A stretch of DNA of 64,000 nucleotides, from assembly GCA_029721515.1 (NCBI GenBank), contig CM056563.1, positions 24,447,954 to 24,511,953 on the forward strand, read 5' to 3'. The notes under the pieces were generated by a model. That model ran no database searches and was not told where the DNA came from. It was given only the letters and a program-made list of their open reading frames with translations. Positions within the stretch are counted from its first letter, which is position 1; each line of letters starts with the position of its first letter. Below, piece by piece: positions 48,516 to 60,259 of the stretch. The translations under genes and the position numbers were made by a program. Source of the stretch: Synanceia verrucosa (taxonomy: Eukaryota; Chordata; Actinopteri; Perciformes; Synanceiidae).

Positions 48516-49724
48516 TGTCAAATCAGATGTGATAAAATCCATTCACTTCCGGATTTACTTTCAAAATAAATGGTGAGAACGAAGTGATCTAGAGATGCTG
48601 TTTCAAAAGTCACCAAAGATGCTCTCAAAAATAAGTAAATAAATAAGAAATGACATTGATAGTAATTTATCTTTCTGTAGACTTGATGGCGAAACAATTT
48701 TAGATTTGTTTTGGAGCCCTCGAATTAATTTAGTGAAGCCTTATTAGCATGAAACCAAATACAATGTTGTCAGAGCATCAAAATATGAGTTCACAATAAT
48801 TACACCTTGGCTATGATGATTTATTTGTCCATAACTCAAAAACATTCAGTTTTGCATTATTTAATTCATATACATTCAGATAGTTTCACTGTACCTATAT
48901 AAAGAGCTGAAACAGTGTTATATGACATTTCTTCGAGTTGGCTTGTTATTGTTACACAGCTTGACACTAAAATAAATGATTAAAAAAATGGGGAATCTTA
49001 ATTATGTTAATTAAAATAGATTTAATCTTCAGCTGAAAGTACCAACAGCATCCAACATGTTTTTATTTTGTATTATTTTATTTATTGCTGTACTGTACTA
49101 TGTATTATGTTATATGAATTACTACTTTTCACCTTGTTATATATTTCAAATCCTTTACCATATTATACTGTAGCATGTCATACTATAATATGTAAGATTT
49201 TTATTGTGTATGTGCTACATTTTCTGTATTAATACAGACAAACATTAACCACTTTGGTTGTCGTGTAATGTTGAGTTAAATTGGTGTTGTACCGTTTATA
49301 TTTTTAGTTCTTTTTTTTCAAGTATTTATTGTATACATTTCTCTTTTTTTTGCATTTTTTTCTGTCTCAGTGCTGCTGCAACATCTGAATTTCCCTCTGT
49401 TTCAGTCATATTGGTTGTATGTTGGTTACCTGGGACTCTTTCTTTCTCACTGAGTTCCCTACGCTTCACCATTTTGAAAAGGAGTGATGAATTTAAACTG
49501 AATTAACTATATTATGAAAATAAAATCGTTGTCGGTTTTATTTTGTAGGTTACGACCGGATGTTGTTCAGTGATGCCGCGTCACATGACACGCCGATGAC
49601 GTCACAGAGGCAGCAGCTCAGTGACAGATGTTCGTTCAAGATCAACCGCTTCTTTCAAAGCCGAGTGTCGCAGCAGGGAGAGCGGGCTGTGTGTGGACTA
49701 CTCTCCGGCAGAGAGGACAGAAAC
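48516..49724. other. u2af2-mprip intergenic region and mprip promoter
   Basis: AT-rich sequence to about 49540 contains no recognised exon. The last 180 bp is more GC-rich and holds a perfect TGACGTCA palindrome (CRE) at 49597-49604. An ATG at 49560 is in frame with the mprip start and the frame between is open, so an N-terminal extension of 55 codons is formally possible. Confidence 0.5.
49597..49604 (+). promoter_or_regulatory. Perfect CRE palindrome upstream of mprip
   Basis: TGACGTCA lies 121 bp before the mprip ATG, within the locally GC-richer segment. It is the full CREB/ATF consensus. Two other copies exist in the window (118-125 and 9490-9497), but only this one sits at a gene start. 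Confidence 0.45.
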
Positions 49725-52700
49725 ATGTCGGGAGAAAAGGCAACGAGTCCCTGCAACAAATTTCAAGCCAACATTTTCAATAAAAGTAAATGTCAAAACT
49801 GCTTCAAGTCCCGCGAGCTGCATCTGTTGACCGACCATGGCATGGAGCAGGTAACGTTAAAAACACCTCTATACTTATTATTAACGTAACAGTTAGACAA
49901 CACATTCAAAAGTTCTGAAATTACATGTTAAATTGTGAAGTTATGACATCTCTTTTACAAACAGAAACATATGTTTGGCAATAATTTCCGACGCCCGCTC
50001 GTTTTTGATTGTTTTTAGCCTCTTAAATCGTCCGGGTGTTAGTTTTCTTCAATTATTGTTAAACTACATGTTTAGTCAATTAATGTAACAGTTAGTTAAT
50101 TAATACATACAGTGCACTACTTCTAACCTAAAATAGTTAACGTAAATTGGCAAATAAACGCGTAAAATGCATAGTTTAATAACTTAATTTGAGATAACGT
50201 TGTCGCTCTTTTTCGTTACTTGTATGTTAAAAAGACCCGGATGTTAGCTTGTTTTCAGTTAAAGTTAAATTACACTTTTGTTCAGTTAATGTCACAGTTA
50301 ATTAATTCAGAGTTTAAAATAGATTTACCTTAAAAAAAAAATTAAAAAAAAATTGGTAAATAAACGTCTGCATATGTTTGTAACTTATAGCTCTAATAAC
50401 TCGCTGTTTTTCGTTATTGGCATGCGAAAATGACCCGGATGTTAGCTTTTTACACTTCTGCTCAGTTGGCTAATTAATTCATGCAGTCAAGTAGTTATAC
50501 CCTAAAATACTTTACGCTAATTGGCAAATAAACCTCTGCGTCTTTTTGTAACTCATTCATTTCTTTTCACTCCTTTTTGTTTGTTTTAGCATGAAAAACC
50601 ATGGGGTTCTAGCTAGTCTTCGTCAATTAACATTTAACTTCACTTTTACTCAGTTGATGTGACAGTTAGCCAGTTAATTAAATCAGTGGAGTAGCTTTAC
50701 CCTTTACACATTTAGGTTAATCGAAAGCTAAACTTGTGCATGTATACTTTTGTAAATCATCTCTGAAATAATGTTGTCTCTCCCCTTCGTTACTCGCTCC
50801 TAAAATAACCCGGATGTTAGCTTGTTTGCAGTTTACTCCACCGAATGAATTCCATTCTTGTTGCTGTTATTTTGACTGATAACTAATTATTTTAGGTATA
50901 AAGTATACTGAAATGCCTAAAAAAATTTTTAATGTGGCAAATACATCTCCAAGCTGTTGTCAGCATCCTACTGACTGTTTTCAACCATCATTTATGAACT
51001 GTGAAATGTATGTGTGTGTCTATGCATAAAAATAACTATATTTATCTTAATGCATCATTTAGACTCACTCCACTATATTGCACACAGCTCAAGTTGAGCA
51101 GCTGGTGGTTTGTTCATTGTGTCGCTGTCTGTTCCTTCTGCTCTGACTGTTGTACTCAGAGTGTCCTCGTGTGTGCACACATACCTATCCAATGAAGATG
51201 ATTCTGATCCTGATAGATGAACACATTTATGTCTTATATATGTTATATTTATTTATATTTTCACTGACTGTATGGCACATAACAGAAGCAACAGGTCATT
51301 TATTTACTTTGTGGTCTCTTACAAGTGTCAGCGCCTTTGAAAACATTTCTGCAGGTCTGTCACGTGGAGGTGATGCAAGAAGACAGTCATGACGGCTTCC
51401 TACATGCCTCACATTGTTAAAATGTGTTATTACTCCTCGTCCCGCTGCTTGGTTTCACTGTGCCCTGTAATTTTAGCGCTGTTGCTCAACCTGCAAACAT
51501 TACACATGGCATTACTCTGACTCAAGTCAACTGTGCTCTCAGAGGAAGACGCAGTTCTGGAGCATCTTTTAGCTGTTTTACAACATGTTGTAAAATACTA
51601 CACACTGCAGCATATTTGATAGAAAACCACAGCCAGCAATGGTTCTGTGTAATTAGACAGCTTTACATTATTCTGTGTTTAGTGCAAATACTTGATTGAT
51701 TAATCCACGAGACAATTGCATGGCTACTCTGATAATAAATTTACCAGTGGAGGAATTTTTAAAGCCAAATCAGCATCACTTTTATCTTACAACTTCTTAA
51801 ATTTGCTGCTTACTTTATTTTACGTAAATCATTCGAACCGTTGGTCGAACAAAACAAGCTACTTGGGGAAATTGTTATCATGAGAAATCAATTGAGACAT
51901 TGAACAGACAAACCAAAACAAGAAGATTAATTGATCATGAAAATATTTATCAGTTCCAGGCCAGATTGCTTTTGCTGCTGTATGGGAAAGGCAGCGATTT
52001 AACTATTATTTTCTTGATCAATTAATTTGAAGGTCTGTTAAATATGTTATGATCGTGAAAAGTCCTCACAACATACAACATATCCTGAAATGTTTTTGGT
52101 TTTATAGCCAATACTGGATTTTTAAGGCGGATACTGGTGTTAATATGAGAGTTTAACAAACACATTGTATAATAAATCAATACATGACCAGTTAGATTCT
52201 TTAAGGGAGAATTGTGATGCATACTGAGCCACTATGTATATGTGGTTGTTTTTAAATGATGTCAAACACAGTTTGTTGTTGCTTCTTGAGCGATATATTC
52301 ACTGATACCCATACGCTATAAACTAATATCCACAGATGTATTTTTTGTAGATTTATTAGTCAAGCTAAGTGTTTTTAGTTCAATATCCAAAGGTATTTAA
52401 TTTGTTATCAAATAAGACAAAGAAAAGCGTGAAACCCTCACATCTGAGAAGCAGTGACTATGGAACAGAAAAAGGACATTTAATTGATTGTATAAACAGC
52501 TGCCCCTTCAATTTACTTGTCTAGTAATTGTTTCAGCTTCTTAATGGCATCCTAAAATCACATGCTAACTTTGCCATTTTCCTCTAAAGGCAAAACCCAT
52601 CTATGCAGGCTGGCTGTGTTTGGCTCCTGTGGGGACGGATTTTGACAACCCGATGCAGAGGTCAAGGGTAGGACATGATGAAACTGAGCTGAAATACACA

Positions 52701-55700
52701 CATTTATTTTCTGGTTTATTATGATAAAGGATGTTGTGGTAATTTCTTTTTAAATGTGTATAACAGAAATGGCAGCGACGCTTTTTTATCATGTATGAAG
52801 ATGGCAGCCTGAGCTTCGCCCTGGATGAGCTGGTGAGAAACTGTTTGAGTTTTAACAAAATCCATCAGGCAAGCAGAGCAGCGTACAGTAAAGCCTGTTC
52901 TGTATGTCTGCATTTACAGTGTGTTGGGATCAAGCAGGCATCTTTAGGCCAGATGTCGTATGCAGAACCACAGCAGATGATTTAGGCTTAGTCTGTCCTC
53001 TAATGCACACATCCCCCCTCTCTCTGTGATCCCCTCAAATCTCTTTCAATGCACACTTTAACACTGCAAACTGCTCTCTGGTTAACTGTCAGTCATCTGC
53101 GTTCAGTCCTCTCAGTGAGCAAGCTCTCCAGAATAACTTAGATGCTCTGGTTCCCCCTCCAGCCGAGCACTTTGCCTCAGGGGACGGTGAACATGAATCA
53201 ATGTACAGACATCGCCGATGCAGAGCCCAGGACAGGCCAGAGAAACGCACTCTGCATCGCCACGCCGGAGCAGGAAATATTCATCCGTGGTGACAGTAAA
53301 GAGATCATTAATGGGTCAGTATGACACTGTGGAGGAGTCACAGTCAGGTTTCCCTGCCTTTAACTGTTTCTATATCCGTTTACCAGGTGGAGCGAGCAGC
53401 TCGCCGTCTATCTGCGGACCAACAAGCAGAATCAGAAAAAGAAACGCAAAGTGGAGCCTGTTGCCACTCAGGTAGTGAAGCAGGTTTAATTCAGTATAGA
53501 TCTTCATGCAACATTTTTACATTTCAAACAATGGAGAACATAAAATTTGGACCTTTTTGCACCACATGTATGAAGTCTAAGTAAAGAATATTTTATCTTT
53601 TACAACAGTCAGAACAGCTGAATCTTCATTTATAGTAATAATAAGTCATGAAGTGTTGACTGAGTAACACTTTGTGTGTAACGTAAAATCGTCTTACATC
53701 ACTGTCACATAGTTGTTGACTCATTTCACCCAAAACCACCAAATGTCACTCAAGGACATAATGAAAATGACTAGTAGTATATTTCTTTTTCTTTAAACAA
53801 GCTTTTGCTTTTTTTATTTTTTTGCTTTCTACGTTTGTATATTTGTATTTATTTATCAGAAGAAGAAGAAAAGCTTTATTTGTCATATACATATACAGGT
53901 TCATACAGTACATAGCAGCCATGGCGACCACTCTACCTTCTGAGCTATAGCCACCCTTAATGAACTTATTTTTATTATTTACGTGATGAAAACAGTGAAA
54001 CATACGCAACATCATTTCCCAAAGATCACAGCTTATTTATCCTCGTTCAGCATTCCCAAAACTTTACTACAAAGCCACAAATCCTCACAAATGAGGAGCA
54101 GGAACAAGGTAATTTTGGCCATTTGAATTTGAAGAATTAATTAAATTAATCTAAAATTATCAAGAAGTTGCCATTTATTTTTTTCTGTTCATCAGAGATG
54201 AACTGATTCATCACTAAATTGAATATCTTTTGATTTTTTTAACGTTTTAATAAAACAAGACATCTTATTGGGCTTTGGGAAAGATATTTTATTCAAGATT
54301 TTCATTGTCATTACACTGCTTCAGACAACAATCCAACAGCATACTCCCCAATATTTAAATGTAAATGCTACAAATATAACAAAATACACACAGTATATGA
54401 GAAGAAAAGTGAAATAAATACAGTAAAACATAAGTCTGTTTTCTCTACAAACTCAAGTTTTGGTTTGTAACGCGCAGATAAAAAGTACAAACATCTCACT
54501 GATTTTGTTTGTTTTTCCATCAGGAGCCCAGTCCAGCAAAGATGGCTGCAACTGATTCAAGTTTTCCGGTCACGCAGAACAACTCAGAGTCCGGACTCTG
54601 CAGGACTCGGTGGCAGGAAGACCAGCAGCAGGGCAGGGCACCGGGTGAAACCCCCATGTGGACTGTCCCAGACTTGGATCCCCCGGGCCCGGAGAAGACC
54701 CCTGCAGGTGCAGCAGAAACAAAACACACACACACACACAACCAACCAAGCTTTTATGTCCGTCGGCCAATCGTAGCCACTTCCTGTCCTCTGTCTCTCT
54801 GTCCTAACGTCCTGCAGATGTTCTCACACTTCCAGCCTCTTTTTATTTATACATTTAACCCTTGTTTAACCAGGCATGTTGACCCAGTTCTGACTCATGT
54901 AATCATGGGAACGGGCTGGAGGGGTTCTGGCAGGAAGTTGCACAAACATGGAGGGACAGACAAGAACAGGAAACGTGCGTCTCTAACCTTCAGGCATCAT
55001 AAAAGCCAAGCATGATCCATAAAAGACCTCTTAAACACGTCCTAATAGGCTCTGAGAATAGCCCAGCACAGGTATATTCCTCCTCACTGGAGTGGACAGC
55101 AGCTCCCATCTGGTCTCAGACTTTCTGCAAGATCTGGTCCAGTAATAAAGGTCTGGATTAGCTCCTGCTGACTGGGCTTCGTTAGAGTGAAGGAGGTTTT
55201 TCCACCAGGAAGCTTAACAGGGAGGCCGTCTAATGAATGAAGCTCTGTCAGGGTCCTAATTAATTCTTTTTAAGATGTCTATTTCTATCAACACTGCATT
55301 TGAAAAGAAACAATTTCACCCTTTTATTCAAATCTAAGCAGATCGAAACAGTTTTCCAATCAATCCAACCATAGTAATTCATAAAGTTATTGAAACTGTC
55401 ATAAAAATCCAAAATCCAATGTGTTTTTTTCCATAAAATATTCCAAATATATTGATCCAAAAGATTTCTAAATGGTTCAAGGTTCAAAGGTTCAAAGGTT
55501 TTATTGTCACATACAGCATCGAAATGAGCAGTGAAATTTGGGCCGCAGCCACTCCAAGACTATGCACATTAGAAACATACAAAAACAAACAAATAACAAT
55601 ACAGTGTAGGAAGCTTAGAGTCCCATAGGTTTAAAAGTACAGTCTAGTAATATAATAGTCTAGTCCTAGTTAAAAAGTTTAAAAAGGTTTAGATAATAAA

Positions 55701-58700
55701 AATAGCAGCAAGTGTACACTATGTGTACCCCATCTATTTGGCATTGTCAAATGCCCTGATTGCCTGGGGGAAGAAACTATTCTTCATCCTCATAGTCTTT
55801 GCAGCTGAGTGCTTCAGTCTCCTCCCAGACCGCAACCACGTGAACAAGTGGTGGCCTGGATGAGAACTGTCCTTCATTATTTTTGTTGCCTTCGCTCGAC
55901 AGCGTTTGAGGTAGATGTCCTCTAGGCGGGGCAAGGTGGTGCGGGTGGTCCGCTCCGCAGCCTTTATGATCCGTGTCAGTCTCTTTCTGTCCTTGACACT
56001 ACAGTTGCCATACCAGGCAGTTATACTGCCCGTCAGCACAGACTCCACCGTGGCAGAGTAGAAGGCTCAGAATGTAGAAATAAAATGTTTTTGAGAAGTT
56101 TAGGTTTAATAGTGTTGTTCTGCAAAAAAAATAATACTCTAGTAGTTATTTTATTTTTTTGTAATTTTAGATTGATTTTAACAAGATCATGCAATCAACA
56201 ATGTCGCGCCACCATTACTGGGAAAAATACACAAGCATTTCACTGTATTTTGTACTGCACTTAACAAAACAAGGTACGACACGATGATGTGAAAGAATGA
56301 ATGCTCTAGTTATTATGTTTTATAATGTTAACAGACACACAAAGTCAGATATTGACGTCAAAAATACATCCATATCAGGAAACTTCAAATTTAAAAGTGA
56401 TGGAATTGGTCCTTCACTAAGTCCTGCCCCTCACATGCCGACTAGACTGGACTCGTTCAACCGCTTCACCACTGTGTTTTGTGGATTTTCCACGAGCTTT
56501 AAACTTTTTACTGCTATTGATACTTGCATTGATACTTGCTTTGAAACTTGCATTTCTATGTGGAGATAACATTAGCAAGCATCCTTAACTTGTTAACACT
56601 CTAATCAGCTTTGTTTGGGTCTGAAGTTAGAAAATGAAGATGGAGCTCTGTGCTTAGAGCAGAGTGAGACCTCCAGGCTACGTTAGCTGCTGCTAGCACA
56701 ACGCTCCATAATGTTGGCGGCAAGTTTTGACAAGGAGGAAGAATGTGTGTAATAATAATAAAAAAGACAATATCTCTGTTTGTGCTCCATCAGTTTAAAC
56801 TTTTAAACTGTTCATCATGAATGTTGACAGTGTTATGGAGATGCAATAAATCAGTGGAGTAATACATTAACTATGTACTTAACTTCAGGTTCTTGCTTTA
56901 GCTCAGTAAATTCTTAAACAAGTTCAATATTAGAGAAAAAAACTAAATATAGAAATGTTTAGGTTTGGCAACCACAGCTTTCCTCAAATGCAGTTTGATT
57001 ATTTTTTTATTACAACTTTTTTCAAGTCACGTTTCCTGCTTCTTACATTTGTCTTTAGTCCAATTCATCCATTTTTATTCAGGTGATTTTAGTGTATATT
57101 TTGTGTTTGTGTGTTGGAGTACTGTAGCTAAAACCACATGATAATGATAATTATTATCTGTCATGTGGAACAGAAAACAGTCTGTGGTTCTGTCCATTTT
57201 AATCCAGGAAGTGTTTTAGCTAATCCAGGGCCTGCTTCCCTTAACTTTAAGGTAATGTCTTTAAATGTCTTTAATTTGAGGGGAAAGAACTGATTATCTT
57301 TAGTAAAATGTTAAGAGGGGAAACTGTGGAGCTGCTGGCCTCAGTGTGAACCCTGACACAGTGTTGCGTAATTAGAAAAAGAGTGATTTCATGCAGCTCG
57401 TTGGCTGCTGGCTGTTTTTAAAGAGTCAGTGTGGAATTAAACCAAACTGCGTTGCTGCTTTAAGTGTATTTAACAGTCCCTTCGTGTTGTTTTCTATATC
57501 CAGGCAACACATCCAGCTACCTGAGCCCAGCCTCGTTGGACTTGGTGACCAGTGGAAACACTGACAGCAACGAGCAGCTAGTTGAGCCAAACAACAACCA
57601 AACATCAGCAAACAACAACAACCAGAGCCAGGACGAAAGGTTAGACATGACCCGGAGGTCGACTCAAAACCAGTTTTATGATAAATACATTTTCTTTACG
57701 TTGTGTTTGTTGTTATTTTCCTCATGTACATGCGTTCTGCAGCCATTTAAATTCCTCTGCAGAGGAAAAAGGGGGTAAATGTGCAAGCAATTAGCACAAA
57801 GGACATCCAATGCCTCTCTGCTTCCCCCCAGTATAAAACCAAACAGCCATCACACACCGCTAAACAGCAGATCAAAGGCTAACGCTCTACCCCTCCATTA
57901 GAGATCTGACTGCTGCTTTTTTAAATTTAGCTTAAAGAAACCCTCCCAGTTTGAGCCCCAGCAGCATGTAAACTGGTCACATGAGGAGCGCCCATCTCAC
58001 GTCCTCGCTCATTGCCTTTTTGGGAAACAAAAAACACAAAATACTTAATGCCCCCCCAAATAAGGTCAGAAATTCCAAAACGCTGGTGTAATTGGATATT
58101 TGCGGCATTGTTTCTCAGGACCTTAATACCGACTGTCTGCCTGCCTGTCAGAGGAAGCAGACTTCAGCTGGAAGCTCGTTTTTCGGGACATGAAGCTGTT
58201 TGGACCCGCCACAGCCTCAAAACATGAGGACTGAGAGAAGTTACTGTCTGTATGAAGGCCTGAAAGAGCTGCACAGAGCTCAACGTGATGTTTGTGTGTT
58301 AAGTTATCTGAAAATCAGATTTTAAAGGTTCCCTTTCAAAGAAAAACAAATCAGTATTTGATAGTAATGCCACGTTAAAGGGGCAGTCTGCAGGATTAAG
58401 AGGCAGAAATGGTAATAATAATAATAACAACTATTTTTATTAGTGTTGAAGCAGCTGAAAATAAGAATGTTTCCGTTAGCTTAGCATGAGCTCTTCACAG
58501 AGTCCACCATGTTTCTACGGTAGCCCAGAAGGGACAAGCCGCTGTCTGACTTCCTGTCGCTCCTGAAGAGTTATTATGGTATGGATGGTGCAATCTGCAA
58601 CCTCACCACTAGTTGCTGCCACTTCCTGCACGCTGCACCTTTAAAGTCTCTTTTTAGCAAAGATTTTCAACAAATCCCAACAAAACGTAAAAAAAGGATT

Positions 58701-59875
58701 GCTGTGGGATTTGGTCTGCACATTCATTCGCTCATGTTCCCCTGAGGATGAATTGTAATAACTTTGTTGATCTCTCCCTCTAGTGCCATCATCTTGTTTT
58801 AAGTTTTAATTTGTTCAATTATGACCAAAAATAGCACAGGACTATAATTCTTTATTCTACTTGAATTTACTCACATTTTCCGACATATTTTAAAGTCAAG
58901 GTTAAGTGTAGCATCCTTTGATTTTAAAGATATTAAAGTATAATGTGCTATTTACATTTAATTATTCTAAATATTACTATATCATACAGACCTATTTATC
59001 ATACAGACGTTTTGTTTTCCGGTGTGAATGTGTCTTAAATCACTGCTGTGCCAAAATTCAGCTTCATACAGCTACTCTATCAGTAAATCTACTGATGATG
59101 TTGGTTTTTTTCAATTTAATGATCAAATATTAATGCTGTAAATAATAATAAGTAATCAAGAACATTACAAGTGCACCAACTGATATCTTAAAACAACGAC
59201 TACTGTCAGATCAGTATCGTAAATCAAACAAATAGTCATTTAATGAGGTATAATCAGACAATAACAATCAACAGTATGATAATTTTCAGGACTAAATTCA
59301 GATTTAAAGCCATTTCCATTAAAATTACCCATAAAATTGTAATTTGCTGCATAAACTACAATACACACAAAATTAAAATACCCACGGAAGTCAAACAAAT
59401 GTTTACAAAACCCTCTAAATTTGAATAATATAAATGATGCGTCATCCTTGGCATCAAGACACAAAAAGAAAAACACAAAGTTTAACTGACGACGCTGCTT
59501 TTCATCACTTGACAGTTGTGTAATATACAGTATATCAGGTTACTGTTGATGCTGTCTCTACTTCCACATAAAACATCCTCTAACAACAACACCAACAGAG
59601 GAGGATCTGGGCTCTTTTCAGCTCAACAGGTGCTGTTCGGAGTCTGTTATCAAGCCGTCATCCTCAGTGTTCACGCAGGTGGAAATTATGTCAGAAACCC
59701 ACCTGTGTTATGGAGGTCAGGGGCGCCACACAAACACTTTTCCACTCAGTAGCTGTTCGTGTTTTCCAGCCCAACGGAGGGGCTGCTGGGATTGGAGGCC
59801 ACCGAGAAAGAGCAGGAAGTAGGAACAGCTGTTTCCAGGACGGGCAGGAGTGACGCTCGCTCCAACAGGAGAGAG
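49725..59875 (+). CDS. mprip: Myosin phosphatase Rho-interacting protein, N-terminal part
   Basis: MPRIP is an actin-associated scaffold that brings RhoA and myosin phosphatase (via MBS/PPP1R12A) to stress fibres. Eight coding exons are seen: 49725-49850, 52590-52667, 52767-52832, 53163-53314, 53387-53471, 54524-54707, 57504-57639 and 59770-59875. They encode 311 residues and end in phase 0, with the rest beyond the window. The start MSGEKATSPCNKFQANIFNK aligns with the family N-terminus. The first PH domain covers about residues 43-156 (KPIYAGWLCLAP, KWQRRFFIMYEDGSL, LPQGTVNMNQCTD, IFIRGDSKEIINGWSEQL). It is followed by YLRTNKQNQKKKRKVEP, a basic stretch typical of MPRIP. Exons 6-8 encode a low-complexity acidic/Ser-rich linker, poorly conserved and supported by splice sites and phase only. 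An in-frame upstream ATG at 49560 is less likely. Confidence 0.93.
49940..50860 (+). repeat. Degenerate ~190-bp tandem array in mprip intron 1
   Basis: About five diverged units follow one another. Each holds a cgttactcgct/ctttttcgtta block, gacccggatgttagctt (near 50032, 50242, 50430 and 50808, with a weaker version near 50605), cagttaatgtcacagttaat, and ttggcaaataaacg. Spacing of the cccggatgttagct motif is about 190-210 bp. The array starts about 90 bp after exon 1. Confidence 0.7.
53865..53960 (-). mobile_element. Short LINE-type 3'-tail fragment
   Basis: aagctttatttgtcatatac followed by atatacaggttcatacagta resembles the reverse complement of fish L2-type 3' ends, which carry a ...TATGACAAATAAAG tail. 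It is a fragment of about 95 bp in mprip intron 5. Identification is from memory of the family. Confidence 0.4.
55470..56075 (-). mobile_element. 5'-truncated non-LTR retrotransposon (L2/CR1-like) with RT C-terminus
   Basis: On the minus strand a frame open from about 56075 to the stop at 55734 encodes the C-terminal part of a LINE ORF2. Recognisable pieces are FYSATVESVLTGSITAWYGN, RTTLPRLEDIYLKRC, HPGHHLFTWLRSGRR and KNSFFPQAIRAF. It is followed by about 250 bp of 3' UTR that ends in GTGACAATAAAACC and a CTTTGAAC microsatellite tail, typical of L2-like elements. There are no stops in about 113 codons, so this copy is fairly young. It lies in mprip intron 6. Confidence 0.8.
58430..58640. repeat. 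Interspersed repeat (ctacggtagcccagaagg family)
   Basis: gtttctacggtagcccagaa, ggtgcaatctgcaacctcac and cgctgcacctttaaa recur in part at about 19780-20170 (gtttctgtggtagcccagaa, ttgcaatctgcaaccacacc). It is a common fish dispersed repeat and non-coding, in mprip intron 7. Confidence 0.45.
58640..58830. repeat. Interspersed repeat, same family as 14.5 kb
   Basis: ttggtctgcacattcattcg, ctgaggatgaattgtaataa and ctctagtgccatcatcttgt match the family at 14490-14750. It is non-coding and adjoins the repeat at 58430-58640. Confidence 0.45.
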
Positions 59876-59984
59876 GTAACTACACTAATACTCCTTTAAT
59901 ACTGCAGTACCTTACTACACAGGTAGTTACTGGGAGTAGTCCAGGTCCTCTGGAGTCCATGTAGGAAATCACTGCTGTAATTTT

Positions 59985-60252
59985 TGTATATGGTGGATTA
60001 TTTGTTTGCTGAATTACAGCAGAAACTTGAACAGATTCAGAAAAGATGGTTAATCTAATTTCATCAGCATGTTTGATCGTTATTTACGACTGTGTTTTTA
60101 GTTTCCTTGACTTTTTGAATGGAGTTCTGCTTCATGACCTGCCAGCACATCAGGCAGTTTGTCCAGTAGAGTTACCATCGCAGAAGTTAACTTCTTCTTG
60201 CGCGTTAATGCGATTAATTGCTGTTAAATCACTAAATTCAACAGCCTTGATT
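59985..60252 (+). mobile_element. hAT-like non-autonomous element copy C
   Basis: tatggtggattatttgtttg, aacagattcagaaaagatgg, gtttccttgactttttgaat and gcgcgttaatgcgattaatt are collinear with 29690-30050. No coding. It starts about 110 bp after mprip exon 8. Confidence 0.6.
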
Positions 60253-60259
60253 GGTATTT

